From the NCBI GenBank assembly GCA_903929035.1, contig CAIYTF010000135.1, positions 1-36,024 on the forward strand: DNA of 36,024 nucleotides. Reading direction: 5' to 3'. This document shows, one piece after another, positions 7,002 through 15,287 of this stretch. The notes under the pieces were generated by a model. It did no database searches and had not been told where the DNA came from. It saw only the letters and a program-made list of their open reading frames with translations. The position numbers were made by a program, and so were the translations under genes. Numbering within the stretch: the first letter of the stretch is position 1; the number at the start of each line of letters is the position of its first letter. Source of the DNA: an uncultured Ignavibacteriales bacterium. Its GTDB lineage: Bacteria; Bacteroidota; Ignavibacteria; Ignavibacteriales; Ignavibacteriaceae.

Positions 7002-7233
7002 AAATATATCTACTATTTTTGACCTACACAGTTACGTTTTAAGAAGATATTTCAGAGGAATTATCAATTTATTTGACTATTTTATCCCCGTTTGTAATTA
7101 TTGGTTAGCAGCTGATAATTCAAATGAAAGCCCTGTACTAATAAGCAGGGGAATTAGTAACAGCGAGTTGACAATATTTAACGAGTGTATTTGGACAACA
7201 ATAAAAGGACTTTATTATGATAAACAAAGATGA
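6994..7233 (+). pseudogene. Possible gene-tail remnant
   Basis: An open frame without a credible start runs out of the palindrome. It reads FDLHSYVLRRYFRGIINLFD, then NYWLAADNSNESPVLISRGI and FNECIWTTIKGLYYDKQR before stopping 17 nt into the next small gene. Composition looks protein-like but I recognise no family. It could be a chance frame. Confidence 0.2.
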
Positions 7234-7396
7234 ACTCGGAGACAAAATTTTTCAGGGTATTAAGGCTGCCATTGACAAATTAATAGTCGCCCGGGCAAAG
7301 GATAATGGTTATTTGATCGTATCCAGAGACGGTAAAATTGTAAAAATACCAGCCAAAGAACTGCTGGAAAATAAAAACCGGTTATTGACTAAATAG
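7217..7396 (+). CDS. Conserved small hypothetical protein, 59 aa
   Basis: The ATG at 7217, preceded by AAAGGAC, opens a 59-residue frame: MINKDELGDKIFQGIKAAID, then VARAKDNGYLIVSRDGKIVK and IPAKELLENK. The pattern (short helix, then LIVSxDGKIVKIPAKELL) recurs in small proteins of Bacteroidota genomes, from memory and without a known role. It is short, soluble and charged, with a strand-turn-strand around the DGK. It precedes aceF by 69 bp on the same strand. Start and ribosome-binding site are convincing; function unknown. Confidence 0.6.
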   Translation: MINKDELGDKIFQGIKAAIDKLIVARAKDNGYLIVSRDGKIVKIPAKELLENKNRLLTK

Positions 7397-7465
7397 TTAC
7401 AAATGTTAGTTGTTAATTATTAATTGTAAATGGTTAATTGAAAAATTGTTAAATAGAGAATAAAT

Positions 7466-9118
7466 ATGTCAAAAGAATTTATGCTTCCCGAATTGGGAGA
7501 GAATATTGAAGCGGCTGATGTGCTGCATATACTAATTAAGAAAGGCGATTTGGTTGAAAACGATCAAACCATTCTTGAAATTGAAACCGACAAAGCAACG
7601 ATAGAAGTTCCTACAATGATTGCAGGGAGAGTTAAGGAAGTCTATGTTAAAGAAGGCGAAAAGGTCAAAGTGGGGCAGGTTGTTTTTTCGGTTGAAGAAT
7701 CCGTTGCGGAAGTTGTGCCAACAATAGTGGAATCGGTAAGTAGTGCCGTAAAAGATGTTCTTGCTGTATCTGCAGCCGTCACTACAAATGAAGTTCAGTT
7801 TCAGGCTAAAGGCAGCAATGTATTAGAAATGAAATTGCCAGATCTTGGTGAGAATATTGCCTCTGCCGATGTTACTAAAGTATTAGTAAAAGCTGGCGAT
7901 GTTCTGAAGCAGGATGATACTGTTTTAGAGATTGAAACCGATAAAGCAACAATCGAAGTGCCGTCATCAGTGGCAGGTGTTGTAACGGAAGTATTTGTCA
8001 AAGACGGTGATAAGGCTGCTGTTGGGCAGGTTATATTAAAAGTCATATCACAGACAGCTTCGGTTAAATCCGCCGCAATTGAACCTGCAAGACCTTTAGA
8101 ATCTGTTGCAGTAAAAGCATCTGAACCTAAAGTTGTAAAAAGTGAACCGGCTCTAGTTCAATCTGCACGGTTTACTCCGGTTGATTCACAGCCCGCGATA
8201 TTGGCGAACCCTGCTCCGGCGGCACCTTCGGTCAGAAGGTTAGCCCGTGAATTGGGAATAGACATCAACAATGTTAAAGGAAGCGGCGAATTTGGCAGAA
8301 TTTCTCTGGATGATGTGAAGCTATATGTTAAGAATCTAAACCTTGAGGTGAAAACTTCGGGCGGCGGTTCCGGTATAGGAATTAAAGCTGAATCGCTCCC
8401 TGACTTTACAAAGTTTGGAAATGTTGAACGGCAGGCAATGTCCAACATAAGAGCAAAGACTGCTGAGCATTTGAGTTACGCGTGGGCATCCATTCCGCAC
8501 GTTACCCAGTTTGATAAAGCCGATATAACCGAATTAGAAAACTTGAGAAAATATTTTTCTCCGCGTGTTGAAGCCAAAGGCGGAAAATTAACAGTCACTG
8601 CTATTTTGATTAAAATTATCGCGGCAGCATTGAAACAATTTCCGCAATTCAACGCGAGTGTTGATATGGCAGCGAAAGAAATTGTTTTAAAGAAATACTA
8701 TAATATTGGCATTGCTGTTGACACGGAACGCGGATTGATTGTACCGGTTATCAATAATGCCGATACGAAAAATGTTACTGACATCGTGCTGGATTTGCAG
8801 GCTATTTCCGAAAAAGCGCGGGCAAGAAAAATATCTCCTGATGATTTACAGGGCGGATGTTTCACGATATCAAACCTTGGCGGAATCGGCGGGACTTATT
8901 TCACGCCAATTATCAACGCGCCGGAAGTGGCGATACTTGGTGTTTCACGCGGAAGTTTTGAACCCGTGTATAAGAACGGAACCTTTGTTCCCCGCCTGCT
9001 GCTGCCGCTTTCGCTTTCGTATGACCACCGTGTTATTGATGGTGCGGACGCGATTCGTTTTCTGCGCTGGGTTATCGAAGGATTAGAACAACCAATGAAA
9101 TTGTTAATTGAAGGATAA
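7466..9118 (+). CDS. aceF: Dihydrolipoamide acetyltransferase, PDH E2
   Basis: Transfers the acetyl group from lipoyl-lysine to coenzyme A and forms the core of the pyruvate dehydrogenase complex. The 550 residues show two lipoyl domains (about 1-77 and 120-193, each with an ETDKATIEV site, lipoyl-lysines K43 and K160). Alanine/proline/valine-rich linkers follow, then a peripheral-subunit-binding domain (about 253-289, PSVRRLARELGIDINNVKGS). The catalytic domain ends with the SLSYDHRVIDGADAIRF motif, catalytic H521 and D525. The pyruvate rather than 2-oxoglutarate assignment rests on the two lipoyl domains and the aceE and lpdA context. lpdA starts 10 nt after the stop, so the two are co-transcribed. 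Confidence 0.96.
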   Translation: MSKEFMLPELGENIEAADVLHILIKKGDLVENDQTILEIETDKATIEVPTMIAGRVKEVYVKEGEKVKVGQVVFSVEESVAEVVPTIVESVSSAVKDVLAVSAAVTTNEVQFQAKGSNVLEMKLPDLGENIASADVTKVLVKAGDVLKQDDTVLEIETDKATIEVPSSVAGVVTEVFVKDGDKAAVGQVILKVISQTASVKSAAIEPARPLESVAVKASEPKVVKSEPALVQSARFTPVDSQPAILANPAPAAPSVRRLARELGIDINNVKGSGEFGRISLDDVKLYVKNLNLEVKTSGGGSGIGIKAESLPDFTKFGNVERQAMSNIRAKTAEHLSYAWASIPHVTQFDKADITELENLRKYFSPRVEAKGGKLTVTAILIKIIAAALKQFPQFNASVDMAAKEIVLKKYYNIGIAVDTERGLIVPVINNADTKNVTDIVLDLQAISEKARARKISPDDLQGGCFTISNLGGIGGTYFTPIINAPEVAILGVSRGSFEPVYKNGTFVPRLLLPLSLSYDHRVIDGADAIRFLRWVIEGLEQPMKLLIEG

Positions 9119-9127
9119 GATAAAATT

Positions 9128-10552
9128 ATGGCAAATATCTCAACAACTGCGGAATTAGTAGTTATTGGCGCGGGTCCCGGCGGATATGCCGCGGCATTCA
9201 GTGCAGCAGATTTAGGAATGAATGTCACGCTCATAGATAAAGAAAAAAATCCCGGCGGCGTGTGCTTATATCGCGGGTGTATCCCTTCGAAGGCTTTGCT
9301 GCACGTGGCAAAACTTATTGATGAATCGAAAGAAGCGGCAAACTGGGGTGTTACATTCGGTGAACCAAAAATCGACATTGATAAACTTCGTGATTTTAAA
9401 AACAAGGTTGTGAACAAATTAACCGGCGGATTGGGAACACTTTCCAAACAGCGGAAAATTAATTACATACAGGGAATGGCAAAATTCTTGTCATCCGATA
9501 AAATTGAAGTCGAACACGAAAACGGTGAGAAAGAAGAAATAACATTTAAGAACGTGATTATTGCAATTGGTTCTGTAATTTCTACTGTTCCGTCACTGAT
9601 GATTAACAGTAAGCGGCTGCTCAATTCAACAACCGCGTTGGATTTGCCGGAGATACCTAAAAGATTGTTGGTTATCGGCGGCGGCTACATTGGATTAGAA
9701 TTAGGCTCGGTTTATCAGGCATTGGGAACAAAAGTATCCGTGGTTGAAATGACTGCAGGTTTATTGCCCGGTGCCGATAGAGATTTGGTTTCGTTTCTGG
9801 AACGAAGACTGACACCGAAGTTTGAAAAAATTATGCTGAACGCGAAAGTTGCCGGACTAAAGGAAGTTGAAAACGGAATTACCGTTACGATGATACTTAA
9901 AGACGGCAGCACGGTTGAAGAAACTTATGATTACGTGTTAATGTCAATCGGCAGAAGACCAATAACGGCTGGACTTGGACTTGAAAACACGAAAGTATCT
10001 GTTAATCAACGCGGGTTTATTGAAGTTGATAAACAGCTACGGACAAAGGACGAACATATTTTCGCTATTGGTGATATTGCCGGCGACCCTATGCTTGCAC
10101 ACAAAGCTTCTCACGAAGCACGTGTTGCAGTTGAAGTGATTGCCGGACATAAAGCATTCTTTGAACCCAAGGCAATCCCCGCGGTAGTGTTCACCGATCC
10201 GGAAATCGCGTGGGCAGGATTGACTGAAACGCAGGCGCGTGAAATGAATATTCCTCACACGGTAGCGAAGTTTCCCTGGGCTGCCGCGAGCCGCGCGGTT
10301 ACGCTCGATAGAAGTGACGGTGTAACAAAACTGATTATCGATCCGGAAACAGAACGCGTACTTGGTGTTGCAGTCTGCGGACCCGGCGCAGGCGAATTAA
10401 TTGCAGAAGGAGTTTTGGCAATAGAAATGGCAGCCACGGCAACCGATTTAAAAATGAGTATTCATCCTCACCCGACACTTTCAGAAACACTGATGGAAGC
10501 CGCGGAGGTTTTCTTCGGGCAATGCACGCATATATATAGACCGAAGAAGTGA
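9128..10552 (+). CDS. lpdA: Dihydrolipoyl dehydrogenase, E3
   Basis: FAD flavoprotein that reoxidises dihydrolipoamide and passes electrons to NAD+. 474 residues, the usual family length. It has an N-terminal FAD-binding GAGPGGYAAAFSAADLG (about 14-30), the redox-active disulfide in GGVCLYRGCIPSKALL (C46 and C51), an NAD-binding VIGGGYIGLELGSVYQALG (about 180-200), IFAIGDIAG near 310, and the active-site HPTLSE of the C-terminal interface domain (H448, E453). The residues between the cysteines (LYRG) differ from the common LNVG, a tolerated variation. It lies directly behind aceF and is likely the E3 of this complex, possibly shared with other 2-oxoacid dehydrogenases. Confidence 0.97.
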   Translation: MANISTTAELVVIGAGPGGYAAAFSAADLGMNVTLIDKEKNPGGVCLYRGCIPSKALLHVAKLIDESKEAANWGVTFGEPKIDIDKLRDFKNKVVNKLTGGLGTLSKQRKINYIQGMAKFLSSDKIEVEHENGEKEEITFKNVIIAIGSVISTVPSLMINSKRLLNSTTALDLPEIPKRLLVIGGGYIGLELGSVYQALGTKVSVVEMTAGLLPGADRDLVSFLERRLTPKFEKIMLNAKVAGLKEVENGITVTMILKDGSTVEETYDYVLMSIGRRPITAGLGLENTKVSVNQRGFIEVDKQLRTKDEHIFAIGDIAGDPMLAHKASHEARVAVEVIAGHKAFFEPKAIPAVVFTDPEIAWAGLTETQAREMNIPHTVAKFPWAAASRAVTLDRSDGVTKLIIDPETERVLGVAVCGPGAGELIAEGVLAIEMAATATDLKMSIHPHPTLSETLMEAAEVFFGQCTHIYRPKK

Positions 10553-10628
10553 TTGGTTTATTGCACCTCAGTGACTCTAAAAATCTATCGAGGCTGTCAT
10601 TTTACAGTGAGAGAAGTGAATAAGGTCT

Positions 10629-11426
10629 ATGATGCTTAAAACCACATACTTTTATGAGGAAATGGGAACTTATGGAAGCTATCCTTGTAAATTTATTTGC
10701 AATGACAACAATATTTATGTTGTCAAGCATAATGGTGATAATACAAGGAATAAACACCTGATAAATGAATATATTGCTTTTCAACTTGCCCAAACTATTA
10801 ATCTGCGAGTCCCTGATTATGCTTTAGTCCAAATTGACCAAGGACTTTTTGAAAGGACACATCATTTCAGGGGGGGCAGACCGGATGGAGTCGCGTTTGG
10901 TTCTAAATGGATTGATGGCACTATAAAAAACTTAGACACACAATCCTATTATATTGTTGGTAAATCGGATGATAGTATAAGCCTTGCAAAAAATTTGCTA
11001 AAAATTATTATTTTTGATATTTGGTTAATAAATGATGATCGTGCTTATAATAACCCAAACGTCATTGTGTGTGAAAATCATAACAATACTTATTTATACG
11101 CGATTGACCATGCAGCCATTTTTGCAAATCAAAGCTATATCAATCTTGAACGTGAAAAAGAGCATTGCCCAACTCGAGAGGACACACTTGTAAACCATCC
11201 TATGTTTGATGAAGTGTGCCGTTATTTTGACAGTTTATTTAAGTATGAAATCGATATAATTGTGGAACAAATTACTTCAGTTCCAGAACCTGTGATAAAA
11301 CAAATTATTGCTTCAATCCCGTATGAATGGAAAATATCAGCAACAGAAAAAGCATTAATTTTAGATTTTCTAATTTCAAGGCAAAAAATGCTTAATGACA
11401 ACGTATATGAAATCATTAATATTTAG
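10629..11426 (+). CDS. HipA-like kinase-fold protein (HipA_2 type)
   Basis: A 265-residue protein resembling the short HipA-like kinases rather than full HipA (about 440). Visible motifs: KHNGDNTRNKHLINEYIAFQ (about 34-52, Lys/Glu pair of an ATP site), the catalytic-loop-like WLINDDRAYNNPNVIV (132-147; D137 and N142 candidates) and the metal-binding IDHAAIF (159-165, D160). The 12-nt gap to the DUF3037 gene indicates an operon; this pairing recurs in other genomes, from memory. Two ATGs are possible (10629 and 10632), and the second sits better behind AAGG. It may act as a toxin kinase or a phage-defence component; neither is shown here. Confidence 0.75.
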   Translation: MMLKTTYFYEEMGTYGSYPCKFICNDNNIYVVKHNGDNTRNKHLINEYIAFQLAQTINLRVPDYALVQIDQGLFERTHHFRGGRPDGVAFGSKWIDGTIKNLDTQSYYIVGKSDDSISLAKNLLKIIIFDIWLINDDRAYNNPNVIVCENHNNTYLYAIDHAAIFANQSYINLEREKEHCPTREDTLVNHPMFDEVCRYFDSLFKYEIDIIVEQITSVPEPVIKQIIASIPYEWKISATEKALILDFLISRQKMLNDNVYEIINI

Positions 11427-11438
11427 GCATCCCTGCAG

Positions 11439-11819
11439 ATGAAAGCATTTTTATCCATTATAAAATATTACCCCGATACCAATCGCGAGGATAGCTTTAG
11501 TATTGGTTTGATAATACCTACTATCGGAAATTTCCCTGGAGAGGTTAAAATATCACAACACCGTATTCATAGGATAAACAAAGCGTTTGGTTTAAAAGCA
11601 TCAATGCTGCTTAAAAATTATTTTGATGCTATTTCAATTGTAGATTTTACCTATGAAAAATTGCTATATCTTTCGAAATATGAAAACGGTTCAATCAGGT
11701 TCAGCGAACCGAAAGCGGTTATCCTAACCGATAATGAACACTCATTTAATGATTTGTATTTGAAATTAGTTGCAGATAAAAGTGAACAAAAACCTCACAA
11801 ACCTGCAAGTGCTGTATGA
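11439..11819 (+). CDS. DUF3037 family protein
   Basis: A 126-residue protein beginning MKAFLSIIKYYPDTNREDSF and then IGLIIPT, which fits the DUF3037 N-terminal signature (Y-x-PD-x-x-RxExxNIGVIL). Mid-region RINKAFGLKASMLLKNYFDA and FSEPKAVILTDN also fit. The family has no established activity but is repeatedly found beside HipA_2 genes, as here. Members can be longer; the end at KPHKPASAV is followed by non-coding DNA, so a C-terminal truncation is possible. Likely a regulatory or neutralising partner of the kinase, by association only. Confidence 0.65.
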   Translation: MKAFLSIIKYYPDTNREDSFSIGLIIPTIGNFPGEVKISQHRIHRINKAFGLKASMLLKNYFDAISIVDFTYEKLLYLSKYENGSIRFSEPKAVILTDNEHSFNDLYLKLVADKSEQKPHKPASAV

Positions 11820-12693
11820 AGTGTGCCTTAATTGAGCTACCCGCGTTGTAATACCAAACCGATAACAAGTTAAATAAAATCTACCGCGTTATTCCGTGAA
11901 CTCTGAAAGAGTTCAATTTGATTAACCGCGAGCGAGTGTCGATAGAAGCGGCGCGATGCTCGCGGTAAAACACGCAGCCACCTCTCTCTCATCTCCGTAG
12001 GAGGCGAACTTACCACCCACTATCGCCAAAATGTTACTGATTACACCTAATTTTGGTTGTCCCCTTGCAGTACACAGGCTCTTGTTCCTTTCCGTACCGC
12101 TTCGCGGCTCGAAACTCTCGGTTATTCAACTTTTACTCCTTTGGAATATCGCCGTGAGCATTCCATTTACTGATTGTATCAGCATACTATTGAACTTGTT
12201 GTCGATTTGGTGTCACATACTTCGGTAGCTTCAAGCCTTGATAGCGGATAAAAGTCTTTCTAAACAGTTACGTTTATTTTCTAATTATCTCGTCTGTTGC
12301 TCAACTTATTTTAGCGCGACAAATTTTCATTTCTCCGTTGAAAAAGCAAAAATTTTTCTAATTTTTTTTCTCTTTTGTTGATTAAGAGTTACTGCTGCTC
12401 TTTTTGTTCTTTCATATTTGCTTTCAGACTGTGCTATTGTTTAAATGAATACTAAATTCTCATAATAACCGCGTAATCAGCGGTGATAATCAATATTTGA
12501 TTATTTTTATTTCCTTTTGTTGTACACTTTAAACTATTCATTCTCACCTTATGTCCAATAAAATAATCGTTACGATATAAGCGAATCAAAAAAATATTTA
12601 AATTATTTTTACTTATGAATTAAAATCGCTTGCATTACATTTTTTATGTATTATTTTTGAAAAAACATTTTAAATAAAAAGGAGCGTGTTACT
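11820..12693. other. Long intergenic region with little recognisable content
   Basis: About 870 bp without a supportable gene. It contains the GC-rich hairpin at 11925-11966, a stretch (about 11980-12250) of more balanced composition with no family match on either strand, and then an increasingly AT-rich run up to the ATP-grasp cluster. Short AT-rich hairpins occur near 12468-12503. The cluster promoter presumably lies in the last 200 bp, but I cannot place it. Confidence 0.5.
11925..11966. repeat. GC-rich hairpin
   Basis: ACCGCGAGC (11925-11933) pairs exactly with GCTCGCGGT (11958-11966) around a 24-nt purine-rich loop. Its architecture resembles the hairpin at 2971-3044, a GC-rich stem with a loop of short GCG-containing words. 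No T-run follows on either strand. Confidence 0.5.
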
Positions 12694-13770
12694 ATTTTTC
12701 CCGATGATAAACGACCATTGAATGTGGCATTAACGTTTAATGTAAAGCCCGAACTTTCATTAGCTGCCGCGTCTTTGTCTGCTCACCAAAATGCATCTAT
12801 TTTTCCTCACGGGAAAATAAATGAACGGTTCGCGGAGTGGGATACTTGGGAAACAATTCACGCTGTTGAATCCGCTCTTTCTATCTACAATAACGTCACT
12901 CTTGTTGAAGCAAACAACGATTGTTTTTCTAAATTTCTTGAAAACAAACCGGATATTGTTTTTAATATCGCTGAAGGCATAAACGGCATTAGCCGCGAAG
13001 CACAAATTCCGGCAGTACTTGATATGCTTAATATTCCTTATACCGGTTCTGACACGCTCACGCTGGCAACTTGTCTTGATAAAGCACGTACAAAAGAAAT
13101 TTTAAGTTACTACAACATCCCGAATCCAAGATTTAAGCTTCTACAATCAATCAAAGACTTGAAAAACTTTTCTCTCTCTTTCCCTGTTGTTGCTAAACCG
13201 GATGCAGAGGGTTCAAGCAAAGGTATATTCTCCTCTTCTTTTTGCCCTGATATGAAATCTCTTACCGCGGAAGTAGAACGAGCCTTTTCCGAATATGAAC
13301 AACCGGTGCTTATTGAAGAATTTTTACCGGGCAGAGAGTTTACAGCTGCTATAATTGGAAACGGAACTCTTACTCGATTGCTTCCGATCATCGAAATTTC
13401 TTATGATGCATTCCCCGATGACTTTGTTCCGCTTTATTCTTATGAAGCAAAGTGGATATTAGATTCCAAAGAAAATCAGCTTGATATTTATAAATGTCCG
13501 GCTCCTATTGACGAACAGCTCGCGCAAACCATCTCGGATGAGTGCCTGAAAGTTTATTCAACTCTCCGTTGCCGCGATTGGAGCCGTATTGATGTTCGTT
13601 TAGATAAAAACGGCATCCCAAACATAATTGAAATTAATCCCCTACCCGGTATTCTGCCTGATCCCAAAGACAACTCGTGTTATCCGAAAGCCGCGCGTGC
13701 CGCGGGAATGTCCTACAATGAAATGCTTATCAGCGTGTTAAACGCGGCAAGATCGCGGTATGGTATATGA
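12694..13770 (+). CDS. D-Ala-D-Ala-ligase-like ATP-grasp enzyme 1
   Basis: An ATP-dependent carboxylate-amine ligase of the D-alanine-D-alanine ligase fold. Motifs: FNIAEGINGISREAQIPAVL then LNIPYTGSDTLTLATCLDKA (the Ddl-like PYTGS block), PVVAKPDAEGSSKGI (ATP-binding lysine loop), EEFLPGREFTAAIIG, and the metal site RIDVRLD...IIEINPLPGILPDP. Length about 355 matches the family. No ATG or GTG fits. AGGAG at 12680-12684 sits 9 nt before an ATT at 12694, which keeps the frame open; the first TTG (12718) lies 33 nt from that site. I therefore choose ATT, with TTG 12718 as the alternative. The next gene overlaps by 4 nt. Divergence from true Ddl and pairing with KamA suggest a substrate other than D-Ala. 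Confidence 0.88.
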   Translation: MFPDDKRPLNVALTFNVKPELSLAAASLSAHQNASIFPHGKINERFAEWDTWETIHAVESALSIYNNVTLVEANNDCFSKFLENKPDIVFNIAEGINGISREAQIPAVLDMLNIPYTGSDTLTLATCLDKARTKEILSYYNIPNPRFKLLQSIKDLKNFSLSFPVVAKPDAEGSSKGIFSSSFCPDMKSLTAEVERAFSEYEQPVLIEEFLPGREFTAAIIGNGTLTRLLPIIEISYDAFPDDFVPLYSYEAKWILDSKENQLDIYKCPAPIDEQLAQTISDECLKVYSTLRCRDWSRIDVRLDKNGIPNIIEINPLPGILPDPKDNSCYPKAARAAGMSYNEMLISVLNAARSRYGI

Positions 13771-14813
13771 ATAAAGTAATTGATACAGCAATATTGTGCT
13801 ATAATGCCCCTGCCTCTGTCTATGACAATTATTCGGGTAAACCTAAGCGCGTTAAAGGAATTCCGGACGATATCTCTGAAACCGCTTTATTAAGTGAAAT
13901 AGATAATGTTGCAGCAGCACTCGGAAAAGCATTTTCCAAAGTAGAGATTGTCCCGATTACAAAAAATATTTTTGTTAATGTTTCTTTATTGAAAAAAATT
14001 CCTAATGCTTTCGCGTTCAATTTGGTTGAATCTGTTGAAGGCGTTGCTGAATACGAAGTTTATCACGCCGGACTATACGATTTATTGAAAATTTCTTACA
14101 CCGGCAACAAGCCGCAATGCCTTGGTAACTGCCTAAACAAGATGCGGGCGAAACAAATTTTAAGCGCGCATAGTGTTCCTGTACCGCGCGCGATAATTAT
14201 AGAATCTATTAGTTCTATTGGCACGGCAGAACCATTGAGCTATCCTCTTATTACAAAGCTATTAAAAGAAGATGCAAGCATCGGCATTTCGGAGCGTTCA
14301 GTGGTACGGAATAAAACTGAACTGCTCGCGCAATTAGAATTTTTATTTACTACTTACCGCCAGACGGTAATTGTTGAAGAATTTATTGAAGGAAGAGAAT
14401 TTAATATCGGCATACTGGGCGGTGTCCCATTGCCTATTTCTGAAATTGTTTTTGAAGGTTTACCTGATACCCTTCCCCGCATAGTAACTTATGAAGGTAA
14501 GTGGATGTTAGAAAGTTTGTATTACAAATGTACGGTGCCCGTCTGTCCTGCACTGATAAGCGATGATTTAAGCATACAGCTTCAAAATATCGCCATTTCA
14601 GCATATCAGGCTTTGGATTGCAGGGACTACGCGCGCATTGATACGCGTGTTGATAGTTCCGGCACACCTTACGTTATAGAAGTCAATCCTAATCCCGATA
14701 TTTCATCGGATGCAGGATTTATTCGCGCGGCATCAAAAGCCGGCTTTTCTTATGATGCATTAATTGAAAAAATTGCAGGGTTTGCGGTTGAGCGAAGTTA
14801 TCAGGCTGCTTGA
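13767..14813 (+). CDS. D-Ala-D-Ala-ligase-like ATP-grasp enzyme 2
   Basis: A second ATP-grasp ligase, 348 residues, paralogous to the upstream one but clearly diverged. It shows AFNLVESVEGVAEYEVYHAG, LKISYTGNKPQCLGNCLNKM, YPLITKLLKEDASIGIS (lysine loop), VIVEEFIEGREFNIGILGG and the metal site RIDTRVD...VIEVNPNPDISS. The SYTGN in place of PYTGS, and NPNPD in place of NPLPG, distinguish it from cell-wall Ddl. The ATG overlaps the preceding stop as ATGA, so translation is coupled. The acetyltransferase gene begins inside its 3' end. Two sequential ligations, or two alternative substrates, are the simplest reading. Confidence 0.9.
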   Translation: MNKVIDTAILCYNAPASVYDNYSGKPKRVKGIPDDISETALLSEIDNVAAALGKAFSKVEIVPITKNIFVNVSLLKKIPNAFAFNLVESVEGVAEYEVYHAGLYDLLKISYTGNKPQCLGNCLNKMRAKQILSAHSVPVPRAIIIESISSIGTAEPLSYPLITKLLKEDASIGISERSVVRNKTELLAQLEFLFTTYRQTVIVEEFIEGREFNIGILGGVPLPISEIVFEGLPDTLPRIVTYEGKWMLESLYYKCTVPVCPALISDDLSIQLQNIAISAYQALDCRDYARIDTRVDSSGTPYVIEVNPNPDISSDAGFIRAASKAGFSYDALIEKIAGFAVERSYQAA

Positions 14814-15273
14814 AAGCAGAGACCGTCCGTCTCTCGAAGCACTATTAAGCGATATTTCTGTTTTTTCTACGGAGGAAACTTCTGTCGCGCTTGAGCTAAT
14901 TGATTTCGCCCTTAACAACCCCGGGCAAACTGATTACCTTATTTATGTTCTTGCACAACAAGATGAGGTTATCGGCTATCACTGCACGGGAAAGCGGCCA
15001 TTAACCGATGGTGTATATGACCTTTACTGGATTGTTGTCAATCAACAAAAGGCAGGCAAAGGTTCCGGATCAAGGTTATTACGTCACGCGGAACGATTAG
15101 TGAATGAAGCAAAAGGCAGGTGGCTGCTTTGCGAGACTTCTTCACGGGCGATTTACGACAAAACCCGCTCTTTCTACGCGAAGAACGGATATGAGGTTGT
15201 CGCTTCAATCCCTGATTTCTATAGCACGGGTGATGCACTTATGATTTACGGTAAAAGTTTTAAAAACAACTAA
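14788..15273 (+). CDS. GNAT family N-acetyltransferase
   Basis: About 161 residues. Family motifs: DLYWIVVNQQKAGKGSGSRL and LRHAERLVNEAKGR (acetyl-CoA pyrophosphate loop Q-x-x-G-x-G-S), then LLCETSS and YDKTRSFYAKNGYEVVASIP followed by DFYSTGDALMIYGK. There is no ATG. TTG at 14788 has AGGG 7 nt upstream and is preferred; an in-frame TTG at 14764 would add eight residues. The start lies inside the 3' end of the second ligase gene, and kamA begins 14 nt after the stop. In archaea and some bacteria a GNAT (AblB) acetylates beta-lysine made by KamA/AblA to give the osmolyte N-epsilon-acetyl-beta-lysine. This enzyme could act similarly, or on a ligated product. Confidence 0.85.
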   Translation: MSEVIRLLESRDRPSLEALLSDISVFSTEETSVALELIDFALNNPGQTDYLIYVLAQQDEVIGYHCTGKRPLTDGVYDLYWIVVNQQKAGKGSGSRLLRHAERLVNEAKGRWLLCETSSRAIYDKTRSFYAKNGYEVVASIPDFYSTGDALMIYGKSFKNN

Positions 15274-15287
15274 CAACAGGATACCTT

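Noticed and set aside
12031-12228. 65-codon frame in the 11.8-12.7 kb gap
   Set aside because: No ribosome-binding site, no family resemblance, low-complexity Leu/Ser content; I could also find no structured-RNA signature such as tmRNA, SRP or RNase P there.
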